A stretch of 64,000 bases of DNA from Arthrobacter sp. MYb229 (GTDB lineage Bacteria > Actinomycetota > Actinomycetes > Actinomycetales > Micrococcaceae): positions 558,001 to 622,000 of the forward strand of contig NZ_PCPS01000001.1 of the NCBI RefSeq assembly GCF_002975405.1, in the 5' to 3' direction. Shown here piece after piece: positions 45,825 to 54,466 of this stretch. The position numbers and the translations under genes were made by a program. Below the pieces are notes generated by a model. That model did not search any database, was not told the DNA's origin, and saw only the letters and a program-made list of their open reading frames with translations. The stretch's first letter is position 1. Each line of letters begins with the position of its first letter.

Positions 45825-45911
45825 AAAGCGCAAGTACGGGCGCGTCGTACCGGGTCAGTAGTGGCTTTGTGATGCGTAACAAACTGATGAGATTCACACA
45901 GATCGCCCAGA

Positions 45912-45917
45912 TACACT
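45912..45917 (+). promoter_or_regulatory. -10 element of a probable leaderless RDD-gene promoter
   Basis: TACACT is followed by AGTTAT and then GTG 45924. Confidence 0.5.
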
Positions 45918-45923
45918 AGTTAT

Positions 45924-46361
45924 GTGGAACGCAAAGACTTTAGCTCGTGGCTCGAAGGCCCCCCGCAATTAAACTCGCAAGAATGGCCGGGCCAGCGCTT
46001 GGGACGCCCGGAAAAAGGGCCTGGGTCGATCGGCCGGTTGCCGCGTCGGCTCGGCGCGTTAGGCGTGGACTGGGGACTATCCATGTTGCTGAGCTGGTGG
46101 CTGTTCAACTTGAACGACCTCGCCACGCTCGCATTGTTCTGTGCCGGCCAGATGATTGCCGTTGGCTTCACCGGCCACAGCATTGGGCATCGGACCTTTG
46201 GGCTGCAAGTCCAATCCATGGATGGCACGGCTATCAAGCCGCTCACGGGGGTCATTCGATCGGTGCTGTTGTGCTTGGTGATTCCGGTTCTGTTCTCGGA
46301 CGCGGATCAGCGCGGCTTCCACGACCGGGCAGGAAAAAGCGTACTGGTGAATATCCGCTAG
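45924..46361 (+). CDS. RDD-family membrane protein
   Basis: A 145-residue protein with three hydrophobic segments (about 49-62, 67-88 and 106-123). The RDD signature is visible as the charged residues in RRLGALGVDWGLS, GHRTFGLQV and QRGFHDRAGKSVLV. Family members are small membrane proteins, some linked to ion or solute movement, with no firm role here. A comparable RDD gene neighbours glnA1 in mycobacteria. The start is GTG at 45924 with TACACT six bases upstream, opposite glnA1. Confidence 0.85.
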   Translation: MERKDFSSWLEGPPQLNSQEWPGQRLGRPEKGPGSIGRLPRRLGALGVDWGLSMLLSWWLFNLNDLATLALFCAGQMIAVGFTGHSIGHRTFGLQVQSMDGTAIKPLTGVIRSVLLCLVIPVLFSDADQRGFHDRAGKSVLVNIR

Positions 46362-46387
46362 TCCGCGTTCAAGAATCCAGGCATAAA

Positions 46388-46417
46388 AAAACCGCACTAG
46401 CGAACTAGTGCGGTTTT
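46388..46417. terminator. Bidirectional terminator between RDD gene and DUF4191 gene
   Basis: A perfect 13-base stem (AAAACCGCACTAG with its complement) and CGAA loop, flanked by A and T runs on both sides. It serves two converging genes. Confidence 0.94.
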
Positions 46418-46429
46418 CTTTGTGCCTGA

Positions 46430-47173
46430 TTAGCGAGCTCGGCGGTTAGGGCGTGCTCGGTTTGGGTCGATGCCCTTGGGAATCGGCAGGCGGTTGGCGG
46501 TGAGCGTGGTTAGTCGCTTGTCTACCGCGCTGATCTCCAGCTTGGTGATTGCCTTCGGAAGCTTCTTCATCTTCTTGCTGACTTCTACCAGATCGGTCTG
46601 GTCTTCGTCCTGGCCGGCGTTGATCACGTGGATCGGAACATTCGGCAGAACGCGAGCAATACGCTTGCGTTCGGACGCCACCAGATCACGCACGCGGCTG
46701 CTTGGGCCTTCGGTGACCAGCACGACGCCGGGACGGCCAACCGCCAGGAACACCAGATCCTGGTGGCGGTTGAACGCCACTGGCTCATCCTTCAAGATCC
46801 AGCCGCGACGCAGTACGCTCATCGCCGCGCCAGCGGCACCCGGACGGCCTTCAAGCTGCGCGAACGCGGCCTTCTCGGCTCGACGGGACATGATGAACAG
46901 GGCGGCGAGCAAGCCAAGCGGGATCGCGATAATCAGCAACGTGATCCAGTTGTTGATCAAGATACCAATGACCAGTCCAACGGCAATGACGCCAAGGAAG
47001 GCCAGGACCATCCACCAAACGACCATCGGATCGTTGCGGCGGGTCATCTGGAAGACCTGCACCATTTGCTTTAGGCGCCCGGGCTCTTTATTTTGTTTTT
47101 CAGCTTTTGGTTTACGCGAAAACAGACCACGCTTCTGTTGCGCGGCCGCATCGTTATCGGAGTTTTTGGCCAT
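46430..47173 (-). CDS. DUF4191 membrane protein
   Basis: A 247-residue protein of the actinobacterial DUF4191 family (Rv2219-like). A basic N-terminus (about 1-45) precedes two membrane helices (about 51-71 and 74-94). The soluble C-terminal part contains SVLRRGWILKDEPVAFNRH and DLVFLAVGRPGVVLVTEG, and ends in an Arg/Pro-rich tail. The function is unknown. It lies between glnA1/RDD and lipA, the same order as in mycobacteria. TAGAAT stands nine bases before the ATG, so the 5' leader is at most a few bases. Confidence 0.87.
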   Translation of the reverse strand: MAKNSDNDAAAQQKRGLFSRKPKAEKQNKEPGRLKQMVQVFQMTRRNDPMVVWWMVLAFLGVIAVGLVIGILINNWITLLIIAIPLGLLAALFIMSRRAEKAAFAQLEGRPGAAGAAMSVLRRGWILKDEPVAFNRHQDLVFLAVGRPGVVLVTEGPSSRVRDLVASERKRIARVLPNVPIHVINAGQDEDQTDLVEVSKKMKKLPKAITKLEISAVDKRLTTLTANRLPIPKGIDPNRARPNRRAR

Positions 47174-47269
47174 AGTGCTTCAATTCTACGCGATCCGGCT
47201 GGCTTATTTTTCTTCGGAGGAATTCCGGGCGAATCCGGAGGGTTCGCGCGGTGCGCTGCACAACATGAA

Positions 47270-47310
47270 TTCGGACCCAACAGCCGGGTTTTACGGCTAT
47301 TGGATCCGAA
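47270..47310 (-). terminator. Hairpin downstream of lipA
   Basis: A 16-base stem (47270-47285 with 47295-47310, two G-T pairs) and a nine-base loop, 22 bases beyond the lipA stop. There is no strong T-run on the minus strand, so it is a moderate terminator candidate. Confidence 0.6.
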
Positions 47311-47331
47311 CGCTTGAACATCTCGTTGGGC

Positions 47332-48333
47332 TCAGCGGTTAAGCAGCGAAGCAGCTTCCTGACGGGTGGTACCCGAGGATTCGATGTGGGAAAGGGATTC
47401 TGGGATCTCGCGACCCTTCTTGCGCATGGCGCCAGCCCAGAGTCGTCCCGCGCGGTATGAGGAACGAACCAATGGCCCGGACATGACGCCGGCAAAACCG
47501 AGTTCCTCGGCTTCTTGCTGCAGCTCCAAGAATTCCTGTGGCTTGACCCAGCGATCGACCGGAAGGTGACGTTCGGTTGGGCGTAGGTACTGGGTGATCG
47601 TCAGCAGATCGCAGCCTGCCTCATGCAGGTCGCGCATTGCTTCGGAAATCTCCTCACGCGTTTCGCCCATGCCCAGAATCAGGTTCGACTTGGTGATCAA
47701 ACCGCGGTTCCGACCGTGGGTGATGACATCCATGGAGCGTTCGTAGCGGAAAGCCGGACGGATGCGCTTAAAAATACGCGGGACGGTTTCCACATTGTGT
47801 GCGTAGACTTCAGGCTTCGAATCGCAAATGGCGTCGAGGTTATCCGGTTTTCCGGAGAAATCGGGGATGAGCAGCTCGACTCCGGTGGTCGGGTTCATCT
47901 TGTGGATCTGGCGTACCGTCTCGGCGTACAGCCAGACACCTTCATCTTCGAGATCATCGCGGGCCACGCCGGTGACGGTTGCGTAACGCAGATCCATCTT
48001 CTTCACGCTCATGGCCACCTTGAATGGCTCTGAACGATCTAGTGCAGCAGGCTTTCCGGTGTCAATCTGGCAGAAGTCGCAACGACGGGTGCATTCGGAA
48101 CCGCCGATAAGGAACGATGCCTCGCGGTCTTCCCAGCACTCGAAAATATTGGGGCAGCCAGCTTCTTCACATACTGTGTGGAGGCCTTCGGACTGCACCA
48201 AATTTTTCAGGCCCACATATTCGGGACCGATCTTGAGTTCGGCGCGGATCCACTCGGGCTTACGCTCAACTGGCGTCTGGGCGTTGCGCTTTTCGACGCG
48301 CAGCAGTCGACGGCCTTCAGGTTCAATGCTCAT
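47332..48333 (-). CDS. lipA: Lipoyl synthase (radical SAM)
   Basis: A 333-residue radical-SAM enzyme that inserts two sulfurs into octanoyl groups on lipoyl domains. Both iron-sulfur clusters are visible: the auxiliary [12 protein letters not shown] (about 55-66) and the radical-SAM CTRRCDFC (about 82-89). The closing serine-ligand region RSSYRAG is present. ATG at 48333. It is 32 bases downstream of lipB on the same strand and probably co-transcribed. Its products act on SucB, whose gene is 2.8 kb away. Confidence 0.97.
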   Translation of the reverse strand: MSIEPEGRRLLRVEKRNAQTPVERKPEWIRAELKIGPEYVGLKNLVQSEGLHTVCEEAGCPNIFECWEDREASFLIGGSECTRRCDFCQIDTGKPAALDRSEPFKVAMSVKKMDLRYATVTGVARDDLEDEGVWLYAETVRQIHKMNPTTGVELLIPDFSGKPDNLDAICDSKPEVYAHNVETVPRIFKRIRPAFRYERSMDVITHGRNRGLITKSNLILGMGETREEISEAMRDLHEAGCDLLTITQYLRPTERHLPVDRWVKPQEFLELQQEAEELGFAGVMSGPLVRSSYRAGRLWAGAMRKKGREIPESLSHIESSGTTRQEAASLLNR

Positions 48334-48365
48334 TAGAGGGTCCTTCTACGTTAGTAATATTTTGC

Positions 48366-49013
48366 TTAGACGACTTGTGGCGAGAGGAGACGTTCAAGTT
48401 CCTCTTGCACCCGCTCAACGACATCGTTGGGGGAGACCGTCTGGCCTAGTTCTTCGGAGATCGTGGTTACGCCGGCATCGGTAATTCCGCAGGGAATGAT
48501 CTGGCCGTAAGCGGTCAGGTCGTTTGAGCAATTGAGCGCAAAACCGTGCATGGTGACTCCACGGGTGATGCGGATGCCAATGGCGGCTATCTTTCGGTCT
48601 TCTTCGCCGTCCTTGCCTGGGACCCAAACGCCTGAACGCCCCTTGACCTGAACGGTGGGGATGCCCATTTCATCTATAACGTTAATCAACGCTTCTTCGA
48701 GGGTCTCCACGTACAAACGTATCGCACTGATTTTCTTCAGCTTCACGATCGGGTAGCCGATGAGCTGTCCGGGGCCATGCCAGGTCAGTTTCCCGCCACG
48801 GTCAACATCAACAACGGGGGTGCCATCTAGGGGTAAGTCTTCAGGTTCGGTCCTTTTGCCGGCGGTATAGACCGCCTCATGTTCAAGAAACAGGACTCGC
48901 GGGGTCTGTTCATCGGCCGCTACAGCATCGTGCAATTTTTGCTGGTAATCCCATGCTTGCATATATGGAATTAGCTCCGTGCCGAGTCCGACTCGTTCGA
49001 ATTCGATCGCCAT
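48366..49013 (-). CDS. lipB: Octanoyl-[ACP]:protein N-octanoyltransferase
   Basis: A 215-residue acyltransferase that moves octanoate from ACP to lipoyl domains before LipA acts. Signature blocks are RGGKLTWHGPGQLIGYPI, the Lys of KIAAIGIRI and the catalytic Cys in IPCGITDAG, with GVTMHGFALN between. ATG at 49013 is chosen because it gives the usual opening MAIEFERVGLG; a start four codons earlier is possible. TATGGT lies seven bases before it, suggesting another leaderless start. Confidence 0.95.
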   Translation of the reverse strand: MAIEFERVGLGTELIPYMQAWDYQQKLHDAVAADEQTPRVLFLEHEAVYTAGKRTEPEDLPLDGTPVVDVDRGGKLTWHGPGQLIGYPIVKLKKISAIRLYVETLEEALINVIDEMGIPTVQVKGRSGVWVPGKDGEEDRKIAAIGIRITRGVTMHGFALNCSNDLTAYGQIIPCGITDAGVTTISEELGQTVSPNDVVERVQEELERLLSPQVV

Positions 49014-49020
49014 AGTGGTT

Positions 49021-49026
49021 ACCATA
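49021..49026 (-). promoter_or_regulatory. -10 element of a probable leaderless lipBA promoter
   Basis: On the minus strand TATGGT is followed by seven bases and the lipB ATG at 49013, with no ribosome site between. Confidence 0.5.
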
Positions 49027-49106
49027 CGCCTTTTGCAACAGGCCCCGCTAATTGGCTGAGAAGCGCTGAGCTGTGGATAACCGGGGCGAGAATCTGTACT
49101 TTGCGT

Positions 49107-49112
49107 TAGAAC
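49107..49112 (+). promoter_or_regulatory. -10-like element before the Ser/Thr kinase gene
   Basis: TAGAAC is followed by TGGAAC and ATG 49119. The last base differs from the usual T, so this is a weaker case than dinB or dnaE. Confidence 0.4.
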
Positions 49113-49118
49113 TGGAAC

Positions 49119-50633
49119 ATGAATGATTCAAACAATCTGTTGGCCTGGCCAACTAGCCCCGGATATGTGACGGTTCGTCCGTTAAAGGCCAAGTCACCGT
49201 GCAAAGTTTGGTTAATGCGTCGTGACTCGGATCAGAGTTACATGGTGTTGAAACTTTCTTCGAACGCCGAAAGTATCTGTTCGCTGCGTCAGAAGCAGGT
49301 CGAATCCGCAAGGAAATATGTCATAGATTTTTACGGCACCCTTTCGACACAGTTGGGCGAGGGGATTCTGATGGAGTACTGTCCCGGCGGAAGCTTGGCT
49401 CAACTTCTCGAAGAACGAGCACCATTTTCTCTCGGAGAGTGCGTCACGGCCTTGGCACCGGTAGCCCAAACCCTGGCAGCCTTGCACTCCACTGGGCAAG
49501 TCCACGGCGACGTCTCGGCTGGCAATGTGTTGTTGACAGCCGATGGAATGCCGAAATTAGGCGATTTCCAAGAAAGTCGAACCGGTATCGATCAGACACC
49601 CGGGTCGGGTACTCCCGGGTTTATGGCGCCTGAGGTTTCCGCTCGCGAACCTGAGGGACGCCTCGGCGAGCAGGACGTTTACTCCTTAGGTGCGTGCCTC
49701 TGGTTCCTGCTTGAAGGAACCGCTCCTCCAGAACCGAATATGCGTCCACCTGTCACGGTCATCTTCCCGTCGGTGCCCACGCTGGTCCATGAGCTCCTGC
49801 TTGATTCTCTGCACCAAGATCCGGTGCAGAGGCCGACAGCGGAGCAATTCGCCAGGACGCTCTTCGCTGCGGCGCAGGCTGAAGCCATCACTTGGGAACA
49901 GTGCACGCCGGTGGAGTCGACTCATCTCATGGCCACAGTTCACCCTAGCGAGGTGCGCGGTAGGCGTCGGCGCAGGCGGTCAAGAAGACCCCAGGCTGAG
50001 AAGGGTCAAAAAGACTATGCCGCACCCGAATGGCGTATGCATGAATTACGCCGAACCCCAGGGCGCGCCAAGGTCTATCTGGCTGTCGCTGGAGGGGTAG
50101 CGCTCGTGGGCGTGAGCTTCCTCGGTGTAAATCTAGTGGGGGAGCGCGGGCAATCGGAGTCGGGGACTCTGTCGCAAACACAGGAGCGTCGTGAACCATG
50201 CCGGATCCTGGACGGCGCCGTGGTTCCTGCCTGCGCGTTCTCCGCTGAGACGGTGATAGCCAGTTTCATCAAGCTTTCACGCGAACGGGATGCGGCCTTA
50301 GAGTCCGAGGACCTCAAAGCATTGTCAGCGATTTATCCGCCCGCCTCCGAGCAATTCCAAAGGGACCAGCAAACGCTTGAACGCTTGGACTCACTGAAGC
50401 TGGGAATCAATGGATTAGCTACCCGCTTGGAAGATATCTCGGTGACTGCCCGTGCGCAACCAGACACCGTGATACTACGTGCGACATCCACTCAGGAAGC
50501 CTACGACTATGTGGATTCAGCGAACCGTGTGGTCCATCAGGTGGCCCGTGGCACGCGGGAACGTATCGAAGTGGAACTGAAGCTGATTGAGGGGAACTGG
50601 AAAATTGGAAAGGTGCTCAGCCGCGAGGCATGA
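49119..50633 (+). CDS. Receptor-like Ser/Thr protein kinase with atypical ATP loop
   Basis: A 504-residue Hanks-type kinase with cytoplasmic kinase domain (about 15-255), a basic juxtamembrane stretch with RRRRRSRR, one membrane helix (about 316-337) and an extracytoplasmic domain of about 165 residues without PASTA repeats. Lys45 (MVLKLS), Asp131 and Asn136 (HGDVSAGN), Asp149 (DFQ in place of DFG), APE at 170-172 and Asp186 are present. The glycine-rich loop is missing (LKAKSPCKVW), and HRD reads HGD. It may be weakly active or a pseudokinase. No partner phosphatase is nearby. The outer domain is unrecognised. Confidence 0.85.
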   Translation: MNDSNNLLAWPTSPGYVTVRPLKAKSPCKVWLMRRDSDQSYMVLKLSSNAESICSLRQKQVESARKYVIDFYGTLSTQLGEGILMEYCPGGSLAQLLEERAPFSLGECVTALAPVAQTLAALHSTGQVHGDVSAGNVLLTADGMPKLGDFQESRTGIDQTPGSGTPGFMAPEVSAREPEGRLGEQDVYSLGACLWFLLEGTAPPEPNMRPPVTVIFPSVPTLVHELLLDSLHQDPVQRPTAEQFARTLFAAAQAEAITWEQCTPVESTHLMATVHPSEVRGRRRRRRSRRPQAEKGQKDYAAPEWRMHELRRTPGRAKVYLAVAGGVALVGVSFLGVNLVGERGQSESGTLSQTQERREPCRILDGAVVPACAFSAETVIASFIKLSRERDAALESEDLKALSAIYPPASEQFQRDQQTLERLDSLKLGINGLATRLEDISVTARAQPDTVILRATSTQEAYDYVDSANRVVHQVARGTRERIEVELKLIEGNWKIGKVLSREA

Positions 50634-50634
50634 C

Positions 50635-50677
50635 AAAGGCGAGGCAGCCCGAATTGCCTTCGGGGTGCCTCGCCTTT
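50635..50677. terminator. Bidirectional terminator after the kinase gene
   Basis: AAAGGCGAGGCA (50635-50646) pairs with TGCCTCGCCTTT (50666-50677), with an inner CCCGAA/TTCGGG stem. It begins two bases after the stop and also faces the converging 116-aa gene. Confidence 0.88.
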
Positions 50678-50705
50678 GCCTGGAACTACAAGACTGCCTC
50701 GTAGC

Positions 50706-51056
50706 TTAGACCCAGAGAGTCGCGATCGCGATATTGATCAATGCCAGGCCGCCGGTTGCGTGCGCAATCCCGGTCGAAACCTCTTCGCCGGCCTTGACCT
50801 TCTTGCGACCGATGAATGCCGCTACGAGAATGGCGATGGCGATGACAACCTTGACGCCAATCTTCATGTGATTCACGTCGCCATCACCTGCTTCGGCCAT
50901 GCCAACGAGAGCCAAACCGGTAATTAGCTGAGCAATCGCGCCATACCACTGCCAAACATTCACGGTAGGGGTCTTGAAGTTTGCCAGCCAGCCACCGAAG
51001 ATCGCTGCCGCACCGAGAATATGCAAGAAAACAAGGATAAGAGTTAGGAAGTCCAT
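50706..51056 (-). CDS. Four-helix membrane protein of unknown function
   Basis: A 116-residue integral membrane protein with four predicted helices (about 3-24, 35-53, 66-84 and 96-114). Features are FLHILGAAAIFGG in helix 1, a short acidic loop AEAGDGDVNHMK and a basic loop IGRKKVKAGEE. The layout resembles small conserved actinobacterial membrane proteins; I cannot name a family. The ATG at 51056 has TAGGCT then GGAGTT directly upstream, so it could be leaderless or use GGAG. It is separated by terminators on both sides. Confidence 0.78.
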   Translation of the reverse strand: MDFLTLILVFLHILGAAAIFGGWLANFKTPTVNVWQWYGAIAQLITGLALVGMAEAGDGDVNHMKIGVKVVIAIAILVAAFIGRKKVKAGEEVSTGIAHATGGLALINIAIATLWV

Positions 51057-51062
51057 AACTCC

Positions 51063-51068
51063 AGCCTA
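51063..51068 (-). promoter_or_regulatory. -10 element of a possible leaderless promoter for the 116-aa membrane protein
   Basis: On the minus strand TAGGCT is followed by GGAGTT and the ATG. The GGAG could also serve as a very close ribosome site. Confidence 0.45.
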
Positions 51069-51095
51069 ATTGATTTTCGACGAATTGTAGAAACG

Positions 51096-51133
51096 ACGAT
51101 CGCCCCTCCCGGATGAACGGAAGGGGCGATCGT
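51096..51133. terminator. Terminator downstream of sucB
   Basis: A 16-base stem (51096-51111 with 51118-51133, one mismatch), six-base loop. The stem core is CGATCGCCCCT. It lies 32 bases beyond the sucB stop on the minus strand. Confidence 0.88.
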
Positions 51134-51164
51134 TTACCTAGCTTGCGAAAGTCGATCGACGACT

Positions 51165-52901
51165 TTACAGACCCAGGTCGCCTTCGAAAGCGCCACCCTC
51201 AAGGCGGGCCTTGAGAGTCTGCAGGAATCGACCTGCATCGGCGCCGTCAACCAGACGGTGATCGTAGGTCAGGCAGAGGTACATCATGTGACGGATGGCG
51301 ATCGAATCGTTACCATCGGCATCGGTGATGACCATTGGGCGCTTCACGATCGCACCGGTACCCAGGATTGCTACCTGCGGCTGGTTGATGATCGGGGTAT
51401 CGAACAGTGCTCCGACCGAGCCGATGTTGGTGATCGAGAAAGTGCCACCGGAAAGCTCATCCGGACCAATCTTGTTGGTGCGGGTGCGCTCTGCGACGTC
51501 AGCAATCCGCGAAGCCATGCCAGCCAGATTCAGATCGCCAGCGTTCGACACAACAGGAACCAGCAGGCCCTTGTCGGTGTCTACCGCAAACGCCAGATGC
51601 TCGGCATTGTGGTAGGTGATCTGCTGAGTCTCTTCGTTGTACTCGGCGTTCAGCTTCGGGTGAGCCTTCAAGGCTTCGGCAACTGCCTTGGCGATGAATG
51701 GCAGGTAGGTCAGGTTGACGCCATTGACTGCCTTGAAATTGTTCTTGGCAGAAGCGCGCAGCTTGACCACGCGGGTCATGTCAATCTCGTGAACCTGAGT
51801 CAGCTGGGTGGAGACCTCAAGGGACTCACGCATACGACGGGCGATTACCTGACGGATACGTGGAGCCTTCTCGGAGGTACCGCGCAACGAGGATGCCTCG
51901 ACAACCGGGGCGGCCGGCTTAGCGGCCGCAGGAGCGGCAGGCGCAGCAGCCGGTGCGGCGGCGGCTTCCTTGGCAGCTACTGCGTCAAGGACGTCTTGCT
52001 TGCGAATACGTCCACCAACGCCGGTGCCCTTGACGGAAGCGATGTCGATTTCGTGCTGGTTGGCCAAACGACGCACCAGTGGGGTGACGTAGCCAGCGTC
52101 GCTGTTGTTTTCGGCGGCAGCAGGAGCAGGAGCAGCGGCTGGTGCTTCTTCCTTCGCGGCCGGTGCTGGAGCGGCTGGAGCTTCTTCCTTCGCAGCTGGT
52201 GCTGGAGCGGCTGGAGCTTCTTCCTTCGCAGCTGGTGCTGGAGCGGCAGGTGCTTCTTCCTTGGCGGCCGGAGCAGCGCCCGCAGCACCGATCACTGCGA
52301 GAACGGCACCAACTTCGGCGGTGTCGTCTTCGGCAACACGGATTTCCAGCAGGGTGCCGGCAACTGGCGAAGGAACTTCGGTGTCTACCTTGTCGGTGGA
52401 GACCTCGAGCAGTGGCTCGTCTACAGCGACCTCTTCGCCAACTTCCTTCAACCAGCGGGTAACGGTACCTTCGGTGACCGATTCGCCCAGAGCTGGGAGG
52501 GTGACCTCGGTGCCCGAAGCGGAGTCTGCTGCAGCAGGTGCTGCTGCAGGGGCTTCGTCGGCTGCTGGAGCAGCAGGAGCTTCCTCCTTGGCCGCAGGCG
52601 CCTCTTCGGCGGCCGGAGCCTCTTCAGCTGCAGGAGCCTCCGGCGCCGCGGCGTCGGAACCTGAGCCATCACCGATACGAACCAGAGGAGCGCCTACTTC
52701 GGCTTCCTCATCTTCGGCGACGAAAATTTCTTCGATAACACCAGCGACAGGTGATGGAACCTCGGTATCGACCTTGTCGGTGGAAACTTCCACCAACGGC
52801 TCATCAACCTCAACGCGGTCGCCGACCTGTTTCAGCCAACGGGTTACCGTACCCTCGGTAACGCTTTCACCCAGTGCGGGCAGGTTTACGGTCTCAGACA
52901 T
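51165..52901 (-). CDS. sucB: Dihydrolipoamide acyltransferase E2 (2-oxoglutarate dehydrogenase type, two lipoyl domains)
   Basis: A 578-residue E2 enzyme. ATG at 52901 follows GAGGAG and opens with [20 protein letters not shown]. There are two lipoyl domains (about 3-76 and 128-201), each with the modified Lys in [13 protein letters not shown] peripheral-subunit-binding domain ([16 protein letters not shown], about 280-315) and a catalytic acyltransferase domain (about 345-575) with active-site [11 protein letters not shown] follow. Ala/Pro/Glu linkers join the domains, one built of 12-residue repeats. In actinobacteria this protein can serve both pyruvate and 2-oxoglutarate complexes. lpdA lies upstream. 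Confidence 0.93.
   Translation of the reverse strand: MSETVNLPALGESVTEGTVTRWLKQVGDRVEVDEPLVEVSTDKVDTEVPSPVAGVIEEIFVAEDEEAEVGAPLVRIGDGSGSDAAAPEAPAAEEAPAAEEAPAAKEEAPAAPAADEAPAAAPAAADSASGTEVTLPALGESVTEGTVTRWLKEVGEEVAVDEPLLEVSTDKVDTEVPSPVAGTLLEIRVAEDDTAEVGAVLAVIGAAGAAPAAKEEAPAAPAPAAKEEAPAAPAPAAKEEAPAAPAPAAKEEAPAAAPAPAAAENNSDAGYVTPLVRRLANQHEIDIASVKGTGVGGRIRKQDVLDAVAAKEAAAAPAAAPAAPAAAKPAAPVVEASSLRGTSEKAPRIRQVIARRMRESLEVSTQLTQVHEIDMTRVVKLRASAKNNFKAVNGVNLTYLPFIAKAVAEALKAHPKLNAEYNEETQQITYHNAEHLAFAVDTDKGLLVPVVSNAGDLNLAGMASRIADVAERTRTNKIGPDELSGGTFSITNIGSVGALFDTPIINQPQVAILGTGAIVKRPMVITDADGNDSIAIRHMMYLCLTYDHRLVDGADAGRFLQTLKARLEGGAFEGDLGL
52144..52263 (-). repeat. 36-bp tandem repeats in the sucB inter-domain linker
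   Basis: GCTTCTTCC begins at 52144, 52180, 52216 and 52252, exactly 36 bases apart. Each unit encodes a 12-residue linker segment of the type [12 protein letters not shown]. Copies are almost identical in DNA, so copy number could change by slippage. Confidence 0.88.
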
Positions 52902-53009
52902 CTTCCCGTATCTCCTCTTAAATAAAGCTTGAAGTGTGGTTTGGGTGCGCAATTTAAACGGTTGAACACCCAAAACCGATGAATGGAGGCGTTGCCTCCG
53001 AGCTTAGTG

Positions 53010-53045
53010 CACCGGGTAGGGTGTGTGTGAACGCACTACCCGGTG
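53010..53045 (-). terminator. Hairpin downstream of lpdA
   Basis: CACCGGGTAG (53010-53019) and CTACCCGGTG (53036-53045) form a perfect ten-base stem. A smaller hairpin, GGAGGC-GTT-GCCTCC at 52985-52999, follows. Both lie between lpdA and sucB; neither has a strong T-run, so partial read-through into sucB is possible. Confidence 0.65.
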
Positions 53046-53058
53046 ACCAACAGCGTAA

Positions 53059-54438
53059 TTAGCCGTGAAGTGGCTTGCCGGCCAAAGCCATTGCGGCTTC
53101 GCCCAGCGACTCGTTCTGCGTTGGGTGTGCATGGATGAGCTGTGCAACATCCTCCGGGTAGGCTTCCCAGTTCACGATCAGCTGTGCTTCACCGATCTGC
53201 TCGCCGATACGGCCGCCGATGCCGTGAACGCCCACGATTGGGCCGTTCTTGACGCGGACCATCTTGATCAGGCCGGAGGTGCCCAAGATCGAGGACTTGC
53301 CGTTGCCAGCCAAGTTGTACTCGGTGGTTTCGATCTGGTCCTCGCCGAACTTCTCCTTTGCGGCAGGCTCGGAGTAGCCGACCGAGGCGATTTCTGGCTC
53401 GCAGAAAGTTACCTTTGGAATGTTGATGTCTTCGACGATGGTTGGGTTCTGGCCAGCGATTTCTTCGGCGACAAAGATGCCGTGCTGGTAACCGCGGTGT
53501 GCCAACTGAACGCCAGGGACCATATCGCCGATGGCGTAGATGTTGCCCACGCCGGTGTGCAGGCGCTCATTAGGGATCACGAAACCGCGATCGAGGGTGA
53601 TGCCCTGCTCTTCGAAGCCCATGTTCTCGGTGACCGGGCCACGGCCGACGGCCACGAGGACAATCTCGGCTTCGAGGGTCTTGCCGTCGGCTAGGGAGAC
53701 CTTGACGCCGTCGGCATCCTGCTCGACCTTCTCGAAGAAGACACCGGTGTTGAACTTGATGCCGCGCTTCTTGAAGGAGCGCTCGAGGTTCTTGATGATT
53801 GCTGGGTCTTCGTTTGGAACCAGTGAAGGTAGGCCCTCAACAATGGTCACGTCGACGCCGAAGGACTTCCAGACGGAGGCGAACTCAACACCGATAACAC
53901 CGCCACCAAGCACAATGGCGCTCTTTGGCATGTCAACCATGTTCAGCGCTTCGGTGCTGGTCAGCACGCGTCCACCGATTTCCAGACCGAAGGTCTTGGA
54001 GGTCGAACCGGTCGCGAGAACGATGTTCTTGCCCTTGTACGGAACGCCATCAACCTCGATAGTGTCCTTGGAGACCAGTCGTCCGCTACCTTCGATAACG
54101 TTGACTTTCTTCATCTTCAGTAGACCCTGAAGACCCTTGTGCTTGCCGGCGACGATGCCGTCCTTGTACTTGCGTACTCCGCCCAGGTCAATTGACTCGA
54201 GGGAGGAGTTGATGCCGTACTTGGCACCTTCGCGAGCGTTTTCGGCGAGCTCTGCTGCGTGCAGGTACGCCTTGGTTGGGATACAGCCGGTGTGCAAGCA
54301 GGTGCCGCCGACCTTTTCCTTCTCGATCAATCCAACGGTGAAGCCCAACTGGATGGCGCGTAAAGCGACCGAGTATCCAGCGGAACCACCGCCGAGGATG
54401 AGGACATCAAATTCTTGCGTTGCTGCCGAATCGGCCAC
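53059..54438 (-). CDS. lpdA: Dihydrolipoyl dehydrogenase (E3)
   Basis: A 459-residue FAD-dependent disulfide oxidoreductase that reoxidises dihydrolipoyl groups on E2 with NAD. Visible are the FAD loop ILGGGSAGYSVALRA, redox-active cysteines in GGTCLHTGCIPTKA, the NAD loop VLGGGVIGVEFASVW, and the C-terminal HAHPTQNESLGEA with the catalytic His-Glu pair. GTG at 54438 follows GAGGGAG. It lies 157 bases upstream of sucB on the same strand. Confidence 0.96.
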   Translation of the reverse strand: MADSAATQEFDVLILGGGSAGYSVALRAIQLGFTVGLIEKEKVGGTCLHTGCIPTKAYLHAAELAENAREGAKYGINSSLESIDLGGVRKYKDGIVAGKHKGLQGLLKMKKVNVIEGSGRLVSKDTIEVDGVPYKGKNIVLATGSTSKTFGLEIGGRVLTSTEALNMVDMPKSAIVLGGGVIGVEFASVWKSFGVDVTIVEGLPSLVPNEDPAIIKNLERSFKKRGIKFNTGVFFEKVEQDADGVKVSLADGKTLEAEIVLVAVGRGPVTENMGFEEQGITLDRGFVIPNERLHTGVGNIYAIGDMVPGVQLAHRGYQHGIFVAEEIAGQNPTIVEDINIPKVTFCEPEIASVGYSEPAAKEKFGEDQIETTEYNLAGNGKSSILGTSGLIKMVRVKNGPIVGVHGIGGRIGEQIGEAQLIVNWEAYPEDVAQLIHAHPTQNESLGEAAMALAGKPLHG

Positions 54439-54466
54439 GTGAACGCTCCCTCGTAATAGCTAAGTG

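Noticed and set aside
52144-52263. Short regular repeats considered as CRISPR or satellite
   Set aside because: They are in-frame linker codons of sucB without spacers.
51258-52664. A 468-codon plus-strand frame opposite sucB
   Set aside because: Its Gly/Arg/Ser/Cys/Trp-rich repeats are the complement of the Ala/Pro linker repeats of sucB; it is a shadow.
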